Assembly (NCBI RefSeq): GCF_005925345.1
Contig: NZ_SSHJ01000004.1
Span: forward strand, 198,086-262,085
Length of the DNA stretch: 64,000 nucleotides
Source of the DNA: Pedobacter ureilyticus
Lineage (GTDB): Bacteria > Bacteroidota > Bacteroidia > Sphingobacteriales > Sphingobacteriaceae
Direction of reading: 5' to 3'
The notes under the pieces: generated by a model
What the model saw: only the letters and a program-made list of their open reading frames with translations
What the model was told of the DNA's origin: nothing
The model's database searches: none
Part shown: in pieces, positions 51,683-60,699 of the stretch
Layout of the letters: the number at the start of each line of letters is the position of its first letter
How positions within the stretch are numbered: position 1 is the stretch's first letter
Position numbers and translations under genes: made by a program

Positions 51683-54646
51683 TTACGCCAAAAGGTCTCT
51701 AATATCGTCTTTACTTAAAGATTTAAAGAAACTCTCTTCCGTAGTAATTAACGAACTCGCCAATGATTTTTTACGGCGCTGCAAAGCCAAAATCTTCTCT
51801 TCTACGGTATCTTTAGAAATAAATTTATAGATAAAAACCTTCTTTTCTTGTCCAATACGGTGGGTACGGTCAATGGCCTGCTGCTCAATGGCTGGGTTCC
51901 ACCACGGGTCGAGGATGAAAACATAGTCGGCCTGGGTTAGGTTTAAACCTACACCACCCGCTTTTATAGAGATCAAGAACACCTTTAAATCTTCGTTCTG
52001 CTGAAACTCTGAGACAATCTCTCCTCTATTTCTGGTCCCCCCATCTAAATAAGCATAGCTGATTTGTTCCTTTTCCAGATGCTTTCTAAAAATATCCAAG
52101 TGCTTCACAAACTGAGAAAAAATCAACACTTTATGACCGCCTTTGAGCACATTATCCAGTGTGTGCATTACATTTTCGAACTTTCCGGAATCAGATGTAT
52201 ATTCATCATCAATCATTACTGGATGGTTTGCCAACTGACGCAAGGCTGTTAATCCTTGTAAAATTTGAATTTGCTTTTTGGCATAAGTACCATTGTCCAT
52301 ACTGCTTAGCAAATCGTTGCGATAGGCCGATTTGGTCTTTTCGTAATAGGCAGCTTGGTCTTCGCTCATATTACAATAGAAAATATGCTCTGTTTTTGGT
52401 GGAAGCTCTGCCGCCACTTGTTCTTTAGTTCTGCGTAGCACAAAGGGTTTAATAATGGCTTGTAATTTCTTCGCCTTATCTTCATCCTTTCGTTTTTCTA
52501 TGGCCTGTACATACTCTTCATTAAAAAAGGCTTGGGTACCCAACAAACCCGGGTTAAGAAAGGTGAGCTGTGTCCATAAATCACTTACCGAGTTTTCTAT
52601 AGGTGTACCACTTAGCACCAACTTGTGTCTCGATTTCAGCATCCGCACTGCTTTAAAAGACTTAGAAGAAGGGTTTTTGATATTCTGACTTTCGTCTAAA
52701 ATGATGTAGTTGAAATAAAAGCCCTGTAACAAGTCGGCATCTACACGGGTAACGCCGTACGTAGTAATTACTACATCATATTTATCGAAATTAGCAACGT
52801 CCTTATTTCTATTGGTGCCGGTATGCGAAAGAATTTTTAGCGAAGGCGTAAACTTTTTAGCCTCATTAATCCAGTTATAGATTAAAGAAGTAGGCATCAC
52901 AATTAGCGAGGTACTGTGCCTGTCTTGTTGTACATCTTCTTCTTTCATTTTTTGGAGCATGGCCAGAGTTTGGATGGTTTTACCCAAACCCATATCGTCA
53001 GCCAGGCAGCCACCAAAATTGTATTCGCGTAAAAAGCTGAACCAATTGTAGCCTGCTTTTTGGTAATGACGCAAATCGCCTTTAAAATTTACTGGCATCG
53101 AAAAATCATCAATCTGCTCAAAATCGTTCAGTTTTTGCAGTTTACGGTCCAGCGTAACGTTAGCAATACTGTCTTCGGCTAAATCGTTGATTAGCCCGAT
53201 GTGGTACTTCTTCAATTTCAGCTGCTTTCCGCTATCTGCCAAACTAAATAGACTGCTATATTGCGTAAACCATTTTTCGGGGATAATGGCAATGTCGCCG
53301 TCTGGCAAAACAAATTCCCTTTTTTTATGCAGGATGTGTTGTTTCAAGGCAATAAAAGGAATGGGATGGATACCGAAATACACAATAGCGTTGATATCGA
53401 ACCAGTCGTTGTCTTCCTTAATTTCGAAATCAATTTTATTGCTGCCCAACACAAAGCGTTTAGCGCTGTTGGCCTGTTCAACTTCAAATCCCTGTTCTTT
53501 TAGCACGTCAATATGCTCATTTACCCAACTAATAATGGCATACGAAGCATCGTAACCTTCGTTAACAATAGGTAGCTCCAAATTATGGAAAAGCGCACTT
53601 ACTTTTTGCAATCCTAAACCTGTTAAAAAGCGGAATTGTTGTTTTTCCCAATCGATATTCCTCTTAATGCGGTGAAAAGTATAATTGACGCTTTCTGCAA
53701 TTTTAGGTTCGTCATGGCCCACATTCTGCGCAGTTGTATTATCTACAATTTCTGCAACGCTCTTGGTTAGCCTAACGGTAACTTTATGTTCGTTGCCCAT
53801 GGCAAAAGAGTAAGCACCGTATTTAAAATAAAGCTGTATCTGGGAAATGCCATTTTCTACATAAATCACTTTTATTGTGGCCTTAGGATCGTGTTTTTCG
53901 GTTTTAATCTCGAAACCTTCGGCATACACGTGGTATTTCTCAATCAGCGGAGCTACAAATTTCTCGAAATAAGTTTCTTCCGTAGCTTTGGGTATGGTAA
54001 TGTATCGCTTATTAAGAAACGGTGTGAGCTTCTTGCCCTCAAAATCTTGCTCAAAAAAGTACATCACATCGTTTAGCAACAACCAAGCCGGCTGATTGCA
54101 GATCACCTGAGCGTCCTTAAACATAAAGTCGATACGTAATCCTTGATATTTGATGGTCGGGAAATAGCGTGTCTCTACTTCGTTTCGGCGGAAATGAAAT
54201 AAAATGGTAGCTGCTTCGGTAGCCAATTCTATTTTTCGCTCTGCTGGCCAACCATCTTTGTCCATCAAATATAAGCCGCCTTTAGTTTTCAGCGTCTCCA
54301 AAACTTCTACCAGCTTTTTCTCAATTTTGGGCCTTACAGAGTCGAAAAACTTCTGATCGTAAAACTTGCTAAAAAACTCGAATGGCCTAATGGCTTTTTT
54401 ATGATACTTTTTGATGATGAAATCTTGTTCGGTTTCATCTAAGATCTTAATCAGTTTAAAATCTAAGTCTGTTAAATGTTTGGCAAATTCTTGCGCCGTA
54501 TGCGTAAATAAGCGTTGGTAGGTTAAAGAGAAATCGCCCTGCGGATTGAGCTGAACAATGTGCGGTTCAATTAAATAGCCCAAATAATCGTGCTTGCACA
54601 AGGAATACACAATTTGACAGGGTGCAGAACTATTTACTCGTAACAT
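51683..54646 (-). CDS. SNF2-family DEAD/DEAH helicase
   Basis: The 987-residue protein has an unassigned N-terminal half (about 1-520) and a full Swi2/Snf2 ATPase: motif I ADDMGLGKT, Ia VMPTSLIYNW, II DESQNIKNP, III LSGTPIENS, then in the second RecA lobe VLIFSQFVKHLD, ISIKAGGVGLNLTQAD, and VI DRTHRIGQ. Such proteins move or remodel protein-DNA complexes; the target here is unknown. The frame stays open to a TTG at 54721, but the ATG at 54646 (MLRVNSSAPCQIVYSLCKHDYLG) is the likely start. Two small acidic genes follow. Confidence 0.9.
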   Translation of the reverse strand: MLRVNSSAPCQIVYSLCKHDYLGYLIEPHIVQLNPQGDFSLTYQRLFTHTAQEFAKHLTDLDFKLIKILDETEQDFIIKKYHKKAIRPFEFFSKFYDQKFFDSVRPKIEKKLVEVLETLKTKGGLYLMDKDGWPAERKIELATEAATILFHFRRNEVETRYFPTIKYQGLRIDFMFKDAQVICNQPAWLLLNDVMYFFEQDFEGKKLTPFLNKRYITIPKATEETYFEKFVAPLIEKYHVYAEGFEIKTEKHDPKATIKVIYVENGISQIQLYFKYGAYSFAMGNEHKVTVRLTKSVAEIVDNTTAQNVGHDEPKIAESVNYTFHRIKRNIDWEKQQFRFLTGLGLQKVSALFHNLELPIVNEGYDASYAIISWVNEHIDVLKEQGFEVEQANSAKRFVLGSNKIDFEIKEDNDWFDINAIVYFGIHPIPFIALKQHILHKKREFVLPDGDIAIIPEKWFTQYSSLFSLADSGKQLKLKKYHIGLINDLAEDSIANVTLDRKLQKLNDFEQIDDFSMPVNFKGDLRHYQKAGYNWFSFLREYNFGGCLADDMGLGKTIQTLAMLQKMKEEDVQQDRHSTSLIVMPTSLIYNWINEAKKFTPSLKILSHTGTNRNKDVANFDKYDVVITTYGVTRVDADLLQGFYFNYIILDESQNIKNPSSKSFKAVRMLKSRHKLVLSGTPIENSVSDLWTQLTFLNPGLLGTQAFFNEEYVQAIEKRKDEDKAKKLQAIIKPFVLRRTKEQVAAELPPKTEHIFYCNMSEDQAAYYEKTKSAYRNDLLSSMDNGTYAKKQIQILQGLTALRQLANHPVMIDDEYTSDSGKFENVMHTLDNVLKGGHKVLIFSQFVKHLDIFRKHLEKEQISYAYLDGGTRNRGEIVSEFQQNEDLKVFLISIKAGGVGLNLTQADYVFILDPWWNPAIEQQAIDRTHRIGQEKKVFIYKFISKDTVEEKILALQRRKKSLASSLITTEESFFKSLSKDDIRDLLA

Positions 54647-54769
54647 TGCTTGATGGAAAAATTTATTAAAAGGTACGCTGATAAAAATTTCTAAACTTAC
54701 GCCAAATAGTTGTTTTTTCAAAGGAAAAGCAAAAAACGATAGATGATTTTATAGTGCATAGATTATTTG

Positions 54770-54890
54770 AAAAGCAATAGGGGTGCTGCTATTTTTCGTT
54801 GGTCCCGCCATTCGCTTTACTGCGGGGCAAACACTCAGATTTGCCCCTACGTGCTCGCTACTGTCGGGTTTAAATTGCAAGTGTTCTGCA
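54770..54890. repeat. Degenerate intergenic repeat, related to 23425-23510
   Basis: GTGCTGCTATTTTTCGTTGG, GCCATTCGCTTTACTGCGGG and ACGTGCTCGCTACTGTCGGG follow in the same order as in the 23425 copy. The whole stretch 54647-55230 has no convincing gene; short open frames there lack starts or family features. Confidence 0.4.
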
Positions 54891-55230
54891 CAGGTTCAAG
54901 TTTCCCAAACCCGATTGAAGTGGAATACTTTTTTGTGTGCACAGTCCGAAAATAAGCATGACAGTAGTAACCAAAAAAGATTTTAACGAAAAACGGGGCT
55001 GCATTTGCCAAGAAATACTGACATTCTTTTCCTAAAAACTAAACATCTACACGAAAATCGTTAAAAAATTGTTGCCCGTTGGTCGAAAAATTACAGGCGT
55101 TGGTCTAGGGTTAATTGCTTGTGGTATAAAACGGCAAGAAGCAGTGCAACGTTTTTGTTTTCTCGCAGTCTTATATTCGAAAGCTTTCCAAAATGGATGG
55201 CAATAAACAGGAAATCAAAAAGATAAAAAT

Positions 55231-55899
55231 ATGAAAACTTCTATTAAAAATTTATTCGTAGTGGCATTAGGTTTAGTAACCATTTCTACATCAGCATTTG
55301 CAAATGATAACAAAGAAAATGCAAAAAACAATACAAGCACTAACAAAGTAACCATCTTAAACGAGGTAAAAAACATCAACAAAATTGTAGCTTCAGGCAA
55401 CGTAGAAGTGTTTGTAGTACAAGCACCTACAGAAAGCGTAAAAGTGCATGACACCTACTATGCAAAAAATGCTTTGGTACAGCAAAAAGATGGTGTATTG
55501 CGCATCAGTTCTTTTGAAGCAGCGCCGTTAACAGTAACCGTTTATGTTCGTAACATCTCGGCTATTGAGGCAAACGATAACGCCACGGTAAAAACTTACG
55601 GAAAAGTGAACTTTTTAAGCTTAGATGTGGTTTTGAAAGACAAAGCTAAGGCAGATATTAATGCCAATACTGTGAGCCTTTACACTTCGGTGAAAGACCA
55701 AGCTAGCTTAAACTTGGGTGGCGCTACAGAAACACATTACGCTTTAATGGGCACAGCAGCAAAAATGACAACGGGAAATTTTGTGGCGGGCACTTCAGAC
55801 GTGAAATCTATTTCTCCTGCTTATAGGGCACAGGCTAAAGTGGTTGCCAAAACTTTAGAGGCGATTGCCGCAAATGATGAGATGCTTTTGAGTAAATAA
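55231..55899 (+). CDS. GIN-domain (DUF2807) exported protein
   Basis: The 222-residue product has a signal peptide (MKTSIKNLFVVALGLVTISTSAFA) and a repeated right-handed beta structure of the DUF2807 "GIN" type (NKIVASGNVEVFVVQAPTESVKVH, ISAIEANDNATVKTYGKVNFLSLDVVLKDKAKADINA, SLYTSVKDQASLNLGGATETHYALM). Such domains are called putative auto-transporter adhesin heads, though their role is unknown. It is monocistronic with a strong terminator. It resembles in type, not in position, the DUF4097 protein at 45661. Confidence 0.85.
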   Translation: MKTSIKNLFVVALGLVTISTSAFANDNKENAKNNTSTNKVTILNEVKNINKIVASGNVEVFVVQAPTESVKVHDTYYAKNALVQQKDGVLRISSFEAAPLTVTVYVRNISAIEANDNATVKTYGKVNFLSLDVVLKDKAKADINANTVSLYTSVKDQASLNLGGATETHYALMGTAAKMTTGNFVAGTSDVKSISPAYRAQAKVVAKTLEAIAANDEMLLSK

Positions 55900-55933
55900 A
55901 ATCCGCTCCCGTAATAGGGCTCTATATAAATGT

Positions 55934-55966
55934 AAAAGGCAGTTCAATGGGTTGAGCTGCCTTTTT
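55934..55966 (+). terminator. Rho-independent terminator of the GIN gene
   Basis: AAAAGGCAG (55934-55942) pairs with CTGCCTTTTT (55957-55966). Its left arm and loop start (AAAGGCAGTTC) match the pit terminator at 16880-16890, including the first three loop bases. Confidence 0.85.
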
Positions 55967-55977
55967 GGTTTTTTATA

Positions 55978-56024
55978 AAGACTTACAGAGTTTACTTCGC
56001 CGTTTCACAAACTTCGTAAGTCTT
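55978..56024. repeat. AAGACTTACGAAGTTT inverted repeat pair
   Basis: AAGACTTACAGAGTTT (55978-55993) and AAACTTCGTAAGTCTT (56009-56024) are inverted copies with two mismatches and a 15-nt loop. It sits just after the ALDH stop on the minus strand and could terminate that gene. Same 14-mer family as 48902/48993. Confidence 0.6.
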
Positions 56025-56031
56025 AAATCAT

Positions 56032-57573
56032 TTATAAATCAAACTTTATCCCCTGCGCTAACGGCAAAGTATTTGAATAGTTAATCGTATTCGTTTGTCG
56101 GCGCATGTAAGCTTTCCAAGCGTCAGAGCCACTTTCTCTACCGCCGCCAGTTTCTTTCTCGCCACCAAAAGCGCCACCAATTTCAGCACCAGAAGTACCG
56201 ATGTTTACATTGGCAATACCGCAATCAGAACCTTGCGCAGACAAGAACTGCTCTGCTTCACGCAAGTTCAAAGTCATAATAGCCGAAGACAAACCTTGTG
56301 GTACTGCATTTTGTAAAGCAATTGCTTCTTCCAAATCGTTATACTTAATTAAGTAAAGAATTGGTGCAAAAGTTTCGTGTTGTACAATGTCGTAGTCGTT
56401 TTCTACCTCGGCAATGCAAGGTTTTACATAGCAACCCGAGCTGTATTCGTCGCCTGCTAAAACCCCTCCTTCTACAACAAATTTGCCCCCTTCGGCTTTG
56501 CATTTTTCTATAGAAGCGAGGTAAGCGTTAACCGCATCTTTATCAATCAGCGGACCAACATGGTTATTTTCGTCTAAAGGATTGCCAATGCGTAATTGCC
56601 CATAAGCTTTTACCAATTTAGCTTTAAAAGTTTCGTACACACTTTCGTGGATGATGAGCCTACGTGTGCTGGTGCAACGCTGGCCAGCAGTACCTACGGC
56701 ACCAAACACCGCTCCAATTAAGGCCATCTCTAAATCGGCATCTTTTGAGATGATAATCGCATTGTTGCCGCCCAGCTCTAAAATAGTTTTGCCCAAACGG
56801 TTGGCCACCTGCATGGCCACCGCTTTGCCCATGCGGGTAGAGCCCGTAGCAGAAACTAGCGGCACACGGGTATCTGCACTCATTAGTTTTCCAATTTCGG
56901 CATCGCCAATAATTAAACAAGAAACGCCCTCTGGAATATCGTTGGCAGCAAAAACATCTTCCGCTATGCGCTGACAAGCAATGGCAGTAATCGGTGTTTT
57001 TTCGGATGGTTTCCAAACGCAAACATTACCGCAAACCCAAGCTAAAGCGGCATTCCAGCTCCAAACTGCTACAGGGAAATTAAACGCAGAAATAATACCA
57101 ACTACGCCCAACGGATGCCATTGCTCCATCATTCTATGGCTCGGGCGCTCGCTGGCAATGGTTAAACCGTATAACTGACGCGACAAACCTACTGCAAAAT
57201 CGCAGATATCTATCATTTCTTGTACTTCGCCCAAACCTTCTTGTAGGCTTTTGCCCATTTCGTAGCTTACTAACGTGCCCAAAGCATGCTTCTTTTTCCG
57301 CAAAGCCTCACCAAACTGACGTACAATTTCGCCACGTTTAGGAGCCGGCACCTTATTCCAAACTTGATAAGCCTCTTGCGCAGTGCTAATCACATGGTCG
57401 TACTCTTTCATAGAAGCCGCAAAAACTGAGGCAATTTTTTCGCCATCTACCGGCGACATGCTGTGGATATGCTCACCATCGGCCGCATGGCTCCATTTGC
57501 TACCCGTGCTGTAAGATGGGTTAAAGCCGGCAATACCTAATTGTGCTAAAATTGAACTAATATCTGGTTTCAT
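56032..57573 (-). CDS. ALDH7-type aldehyde dehydrogenase (alpha-aminoadipic semialdehyde dehydrogenase)
   Basis: The 513-residue enzyme has E266 in LELGGN and catalytic C300 in GTAGQRCTSTRRL. The long C-terminal block NVNIGTSGAEIGGAFGGEKETGG continuing into GRESGSDAWKAYMRR is distinctive for antiquitin (ALDH7A1) and bacterial AmaB, which oxidise alpha-aminoadipic semialdehyde/piperideine-6-carboxylate in lysine degradation using NAD. The NFPVAVWSWNAALAW cofactor block agrees. No other lysine-degradation gene is in the window, so the pathway assignment rests on the family motif. Confidence 0.92.
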   Translation of the reverse strand: MKPDISSILAQLGIAGFNPSYSTGSKWSHAADGEHIHSMSPVDGEKIASVFAASMKEYDHVISTAQEAYQVWNKVPAPKRGEIVRQFGEALRKKKHALGTLVSYEMGKSLQEGLGEVQEMIDICDFAVGLSRQLYGLTIASERPSHRMMEQWHPLGVVGIISAFNFPVAVWSWNAALAWVCGNVCVWKPSEKTPITAIACQRIAEDVFAANDIPEGVSCLIIGDAEIGKLMSADTRVPLVSATGSTRMGKAVAMQVANRLGKTILELGGNNAIIISKDADLEMALIGAVFGAVGTAGQRCTSTRRLIIHESVYETFKAKLVKAYGQLRIGNPLDENNHVGPLIDKDAVNAYLASIEKCKAEGGKFVVEGGVLAGDEYSSGCYVKPCIAEVENDYDIVQHETFAPILYLIKYNDLEEAIALQNAVPQGLSSAIMTLNLREAEQFLSAQGSDCGIANVNIGTSGAEIGGAFGGEKETGGGRESGSDAWKAYMRRQTNTINYSNTLPLAQGIKFDL

Positions 57574-57722
57574 AATACTGTATTTTAATGGGACGTATAC
57601 AAATCAACAAAAAAATAAATAGATAATTCGTTTCTTGTTGTTAGTTTTTCGTTTTGTGGTTGCTCTCTTTGTACGTGCAAACAGCCTTGCCCTATAGTCT
57701 TTGTTTTTTAGTCTTTGCTCTT

Positions 57723-58184
57723 TCAATTACAATTTTCCTTCCTTCTTGTGTCTATCAAATACACGATTTTCCAATTGTCGCCAACTTTTACCAATTGAAA
57801 CGAATTTACACCGCAGTGATTAAACCTATCGCCAATATAAAACTTGTAATCCGTCCAAACGCTGGCCAAGTTATCGTCTATCAATATCTTGGTAAATACA
57901 ATTCTTTCGTCGTAAACAGCTGGATGGGGTTTGGCAATGCTAGTGATAAACGAATCTAAATCAGCACCTTTAACCAAGGCTGTCCCCTCTTTTGTTTTAG
58001 CAATGGTTTGCAAAATGGCACCTTCACTAAACGCTTGTTTAACTAAACTACTATCTGCCTTTCGCATGCCATCAAATAATTGGTTAATGGTTTTCTTAAT
58101 GGCTTCTTCTTCTTTGTTTTGGGCAAATGCCGATATCGTTATTGCGCAACAAAGCATTACCAATAGCATTTTGAGTTTATTCAT
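57723..58184 (-). CDS. Exported NTF2-like (SnoaL/DUF4440-type) protein
   Basis: The 153-residue product has a signal peptide (MNKLKMLLVMLCCAITISAFAQ) and a small alpha/beta cone fold typical of the nuclear transport factor 2-like superfamily: EEEAIKKTINQLFDGMRKADSSLVKQAFSEGAILQTIA, then DERIVFTKILIDDNLASVWTDYKFYIGDRFNHCGVNSFQLVKVGDNWKIVYLIDTRR. Members are often enzymes or binding proteins; nothing here tells which. It stands alone, 150 bp from the ALDH gene on the same strand. Confidence 0.8.
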   Translation of the reverse strand: MNKLKMLLVMLCCAITISAFAQNKEEEAIKKTINQLFDGMRKADSSLVKQAFSEGAILQTIAKTKEGTALVKGADLDSFITSIAKPHPAVYDERIVFTKILIDDNLASVWTDYKFYIGDRFNHCGVNSFQLVKVGDNWKIVYLIDTRRKENCN

Positions 58185-58424
58185 GACTTTGATGTTACTA
58201 TTTTAAAGCTAAATATACCGAAATTTGTAATTAATTGAACAAGAGCTCCTGCCAAGCGGCCACCAATACATCCACACCTTATTTTACCTAAATCTTTTAT
58301 TTATAAACATTTGAGTGTTGCATTGTGTGTATGTTGATAATTATTTTGTGCCTCTTTTTAATATTTGGCGTAAACTTATGATGTATTAAAGCAACTAGGG
58401 CTGTTCTTTTAAATATTCAAAAAC

Positions 58425-59828
58425 ATGGAAGAAGAATTTGAATTTGATTTTAATGAAGATGCGCAAAATTCTGTAGAACGTTATGAAGAGATGATCCGTA
58501 ACGAGGATCAGTATTTTTTTGATGCGCAAGCTTTTGAATATATTATTGATAATTATATTGAAAAGAACGATCCGGTAAAGGCATTGGAGGTAATCGATTT
58601 TGCCCTTAATCAGCATCCTTATGCGGCGGTTTTTCTGGTTAAACAGGCGCAACTATTATTGTTTACTAACGAAGTTGACCGGGCTTTTGCCGCTTTGGAA
58701 AAAGCTGAAATGCTGGAAGCTTCTGAAGCGGACATATATGTGCTAAGGGGAAATATCTACCAAAACATGGATCGACATGCCGAGGCTTTAGAAAACTACG
58801 AAAAAGCACTTACGCTAGCAGAAACTACAGATGAAATTTTATTGCAAATTGCCTACGTGTATCAAAACATGCACGATTATGAAAATGCAATTGTTTACAT
58901 CAAGCGTAGCTTAGAGCAAAACATGGAGAACAAAGACGGACTTTATGAGTTAGCTTTTTGTTATGATATTTTAGATAAGCAGGAAGAAAGCATCCAGTTT
59001 TACCAAGAATATATTGATAGCGACCCCTATTCTTATGCGGCATGGTACAATCTGGCAAATTCGTTCCATAAATTAGAACTTTATGAAAAGGCAATCGATG
59101 CTTATGATTATGCAATTTTAATTAAAGAGAATTTCTCTTCTGCGTATTTCAATAAAGGTAATGCCTTGGTACAGCTAGATAAGTATCAAGAGGCCATTGA
59201 AGTGTACAAGCAAACTTTCGAATATGAACCACCTAATGCAGATACCTATTGTGCCATTGGCGAATGCTATGAAAAATTGGAGCAAATGGGAGAAGCTAGG
59301 TCGTACTACAAAAAATCTGTAAAGATGGATCCCAAAATGGCCGATGCCTGGTTTGGGATTGGCGTAACCTTAAATTTCGAAGAACGCTATTTCGAGTCGT
59401 TGCATTTTTATAAGAAGGCTTTAGATTTAGATAACGAAAATGCGGATTTTTGGTTTGCTATGGCCGATGCGTACTATAAATTAGGGCAAATTGACGAATC
59501 AATCGAAGCTTATTATAAAGTGTTGGAGTATAATCCAGTAGATGTAGAGGCTTGGCTAGATTTCTCTACCGTTTTATACGAGCAAGGCAGATTGGTAGAA
59601 GCCTCTGAAACCATGTTAGATGCCATTAAAAACAACCCAGATGCTGCCGAATTATACTATAGAATGGTTGCTTATATGTTTGCTTTGGGCAAAGTACAAG
59701 AAGGGGTTGAGTATTTACAAACAGCTTTGCAGATAGATCCGGATAAGCATTATATTTTATTTGAATACCTGCCCCAGTTACAAAATAACAGCACAATTGT
59801 GGCAATAATAAGCAACTACATCAAATAA
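58425..59828 (+). CDS. Tetratricopeptide repeat protein
   Basis: The 467-residue protein starts with an acidic segment (MEEEFEFDFNEDAQ) and is then filled by about ten to eleven TPR units (for example AEALENYEKALTLAETTDEILLQIAYVYQNMHDYENAIVYIKRSL; AWYNLANSFHKLELYEKAIDAYDYAI; AWFGIGVTLNFEERYFESLHFYKKALDLD). There is no signal peptide or membrane helix, so it is a cytoplasmic scaffold. The partner is unknown. The phosphosulfolactate synthase gene follows 51 bp downstream with its own promoter element. Confidence 0.92.
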   Translation: MEEEFEFDFNEDAQNSVERYEEMIRNEDQYFFDAQAFEYIIDNYIEKNDPVKALEVIDFALNQHPYAAVFLVKQAQLLLFTNEVDRAFAALEKAEMLEASEADIYVLRGNIYQNMDRHAEALENYEKALTLAETTDEILLQIAYVYQNMHDYENAIVYIKRSLEQNMENKDGLYELAFCYDILDKQEESIQFYQEYIDSDPYSYAAWYNLANSFHKLELYEKAIDAYDYAILIKENFSSAYFNKGNALVQLDKYQEAIEVYKQTFEYEPPNADTYCAIGECYEKLEQMGEARSYYKKSVKMDPKMADAWFGIGVTLNFEERYFESLHFYKKALDLDNENADFWFAMADAYYKLGQIDESIEAYYKVLEYNPVDVEAWLDFSTVLYEQGRLVEASETMLDAIKNNPDAAELYYRMVAYMFALGKVQEGVEYLQTALQIDPDKHYILFEYLPQLQNNSTIVAIISNYIK

Positions 59829-59864
59829 AAGGCATATAGGTACTTAAAAAAACGCAGAGTTTTT

Positions 59865-59872
59865 TAACTTTG
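59865..59872 (+). promoter_or_regulatory. -7 promoter element of comA, next to the start codon
   Basis: TAACTTTG is an exact TAnnTTTG match ending 7 bp before the ATG at 59880. The predicted 5' leader is at most one or two bases. Confidence 0.55.
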
Positions 59873-59879
59873 CAGCGAT

Positions 59880-60641
59880 ATGAATTATACGTTAAACAAT
59901 ATTCCTGAACGTACAGTTAAGCCTCGACAAAAAGGTTTAACCATGGTAATGGACAAGGGCTTAAGTTTAAGACAGGTTGAAGATTTCTTAGAAGTTGCTG
60001 GTACGCACACAGATATTGTGAAATTGGGTTGGGCAACTTCGTATGTTACCCCAAATTTAAAAGAAAAGCTGGCTTTATACCGCAGTGCAGGTATTCCTGT
60101 CTACTTTGGCGGTACTTTGTTCGAAGCATTTGCTATCCGTAACCAGTTTGAAGATTACCAAAGAGTATTAGATGAATTTGGGATGGAATACGCCGAAGTT
60201 TCTGATGGATCAATGGATATTGTTCACGAAGAAAAATGTGAATACATTGCTAAGTTAGCTAAACAAGTGACGGTAATTTCTGAAGTTGGTTCTAAAGATG
60301 CCACTAAGATTTTTGCCCCGTATAAATGGATCCAGTTAATGAAAGCAGAAATTGAAGCGGGTTCGTGGAAGGTAATTGCCGAAGCAAGAGAAGGCGGAAA
60401 TGTGGGTATTTATCGCGGTACAGGCGAAGTGAGAGAAGGATTGGTAGATGAGATTTTAACCCAAATACCTGATGAACGTATCATTTGGGAAGCCCCACAA
60501 AAAGAGCAACAAGTTTGGTTTATCAAACTAATTGGTAGTAATGTAAATTTAGGCAACATTGCTCCAGCCGAAGTAATTCCTTTAGAAACCATTCGACTAG
60601 GCTTACGTGGCGATACTTTTGATTATTTCTTAAATAAATAA
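59880..60641 (+). CDS. comA: Phosphosulfolactate synthase (ComA)
   Basis: ComA adds sulfite to phosphoenolpyruvate to give (R)-phosphosulfolactate, the first step of coenzyme M synthesis in methanogens. The 253-residue protein has family blocks KPRQKGLTMVMDKGLSLRQVEDFLEVAGTHTDIVKLGWATSY, GIPVYFGGTLFEAF, VSDGSMDI, VISEVGSKD, EAREGGNVGIYRG and RLGLRGDTF, consistent with its TIM-barrel. Bacteroidota do not make coenzyme M; a role in cysteate/sulfonolipid supply is a plausible inference. comB and comC are not adjacent. aroE follows 58 bp downstream. Confidence 0.88.
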   Translation: MNYTLNNIPERTVKPRQKGLTMVMDKGLSLRQVEDFLEVAGTHTDIVKLGWATSYVTPNLKEKLALYRSAGIPVYFGGTLFEAFAIRNQFEDYQRVLDEFGMEYAEVSDGSMDIVHEEKCEYIAKLAKQVTVISEVGSKDATKIFAPYKWIQLMKAEIEAGSWKVIAEAREGGNVGIYRGTGEVREGLVDEILTQIPDERIIWEAPQKEQQVWFIKLIGSNVNLGNIAPAEVIPLETIRLGLRGDTFDYFLNK

Positions 60642-60699
60642 TAACCGATATTTTTAACAGTCCATGCCCTACCCGCATGGATTGTTGTGCTTTTACGAT

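Noticed and set aside
54783..54986. Short plus-strand ORFs in the gap after the SNF2 gene
   Set aside because: They run through a degenerate repeat, have biased composition and no conserved motif.
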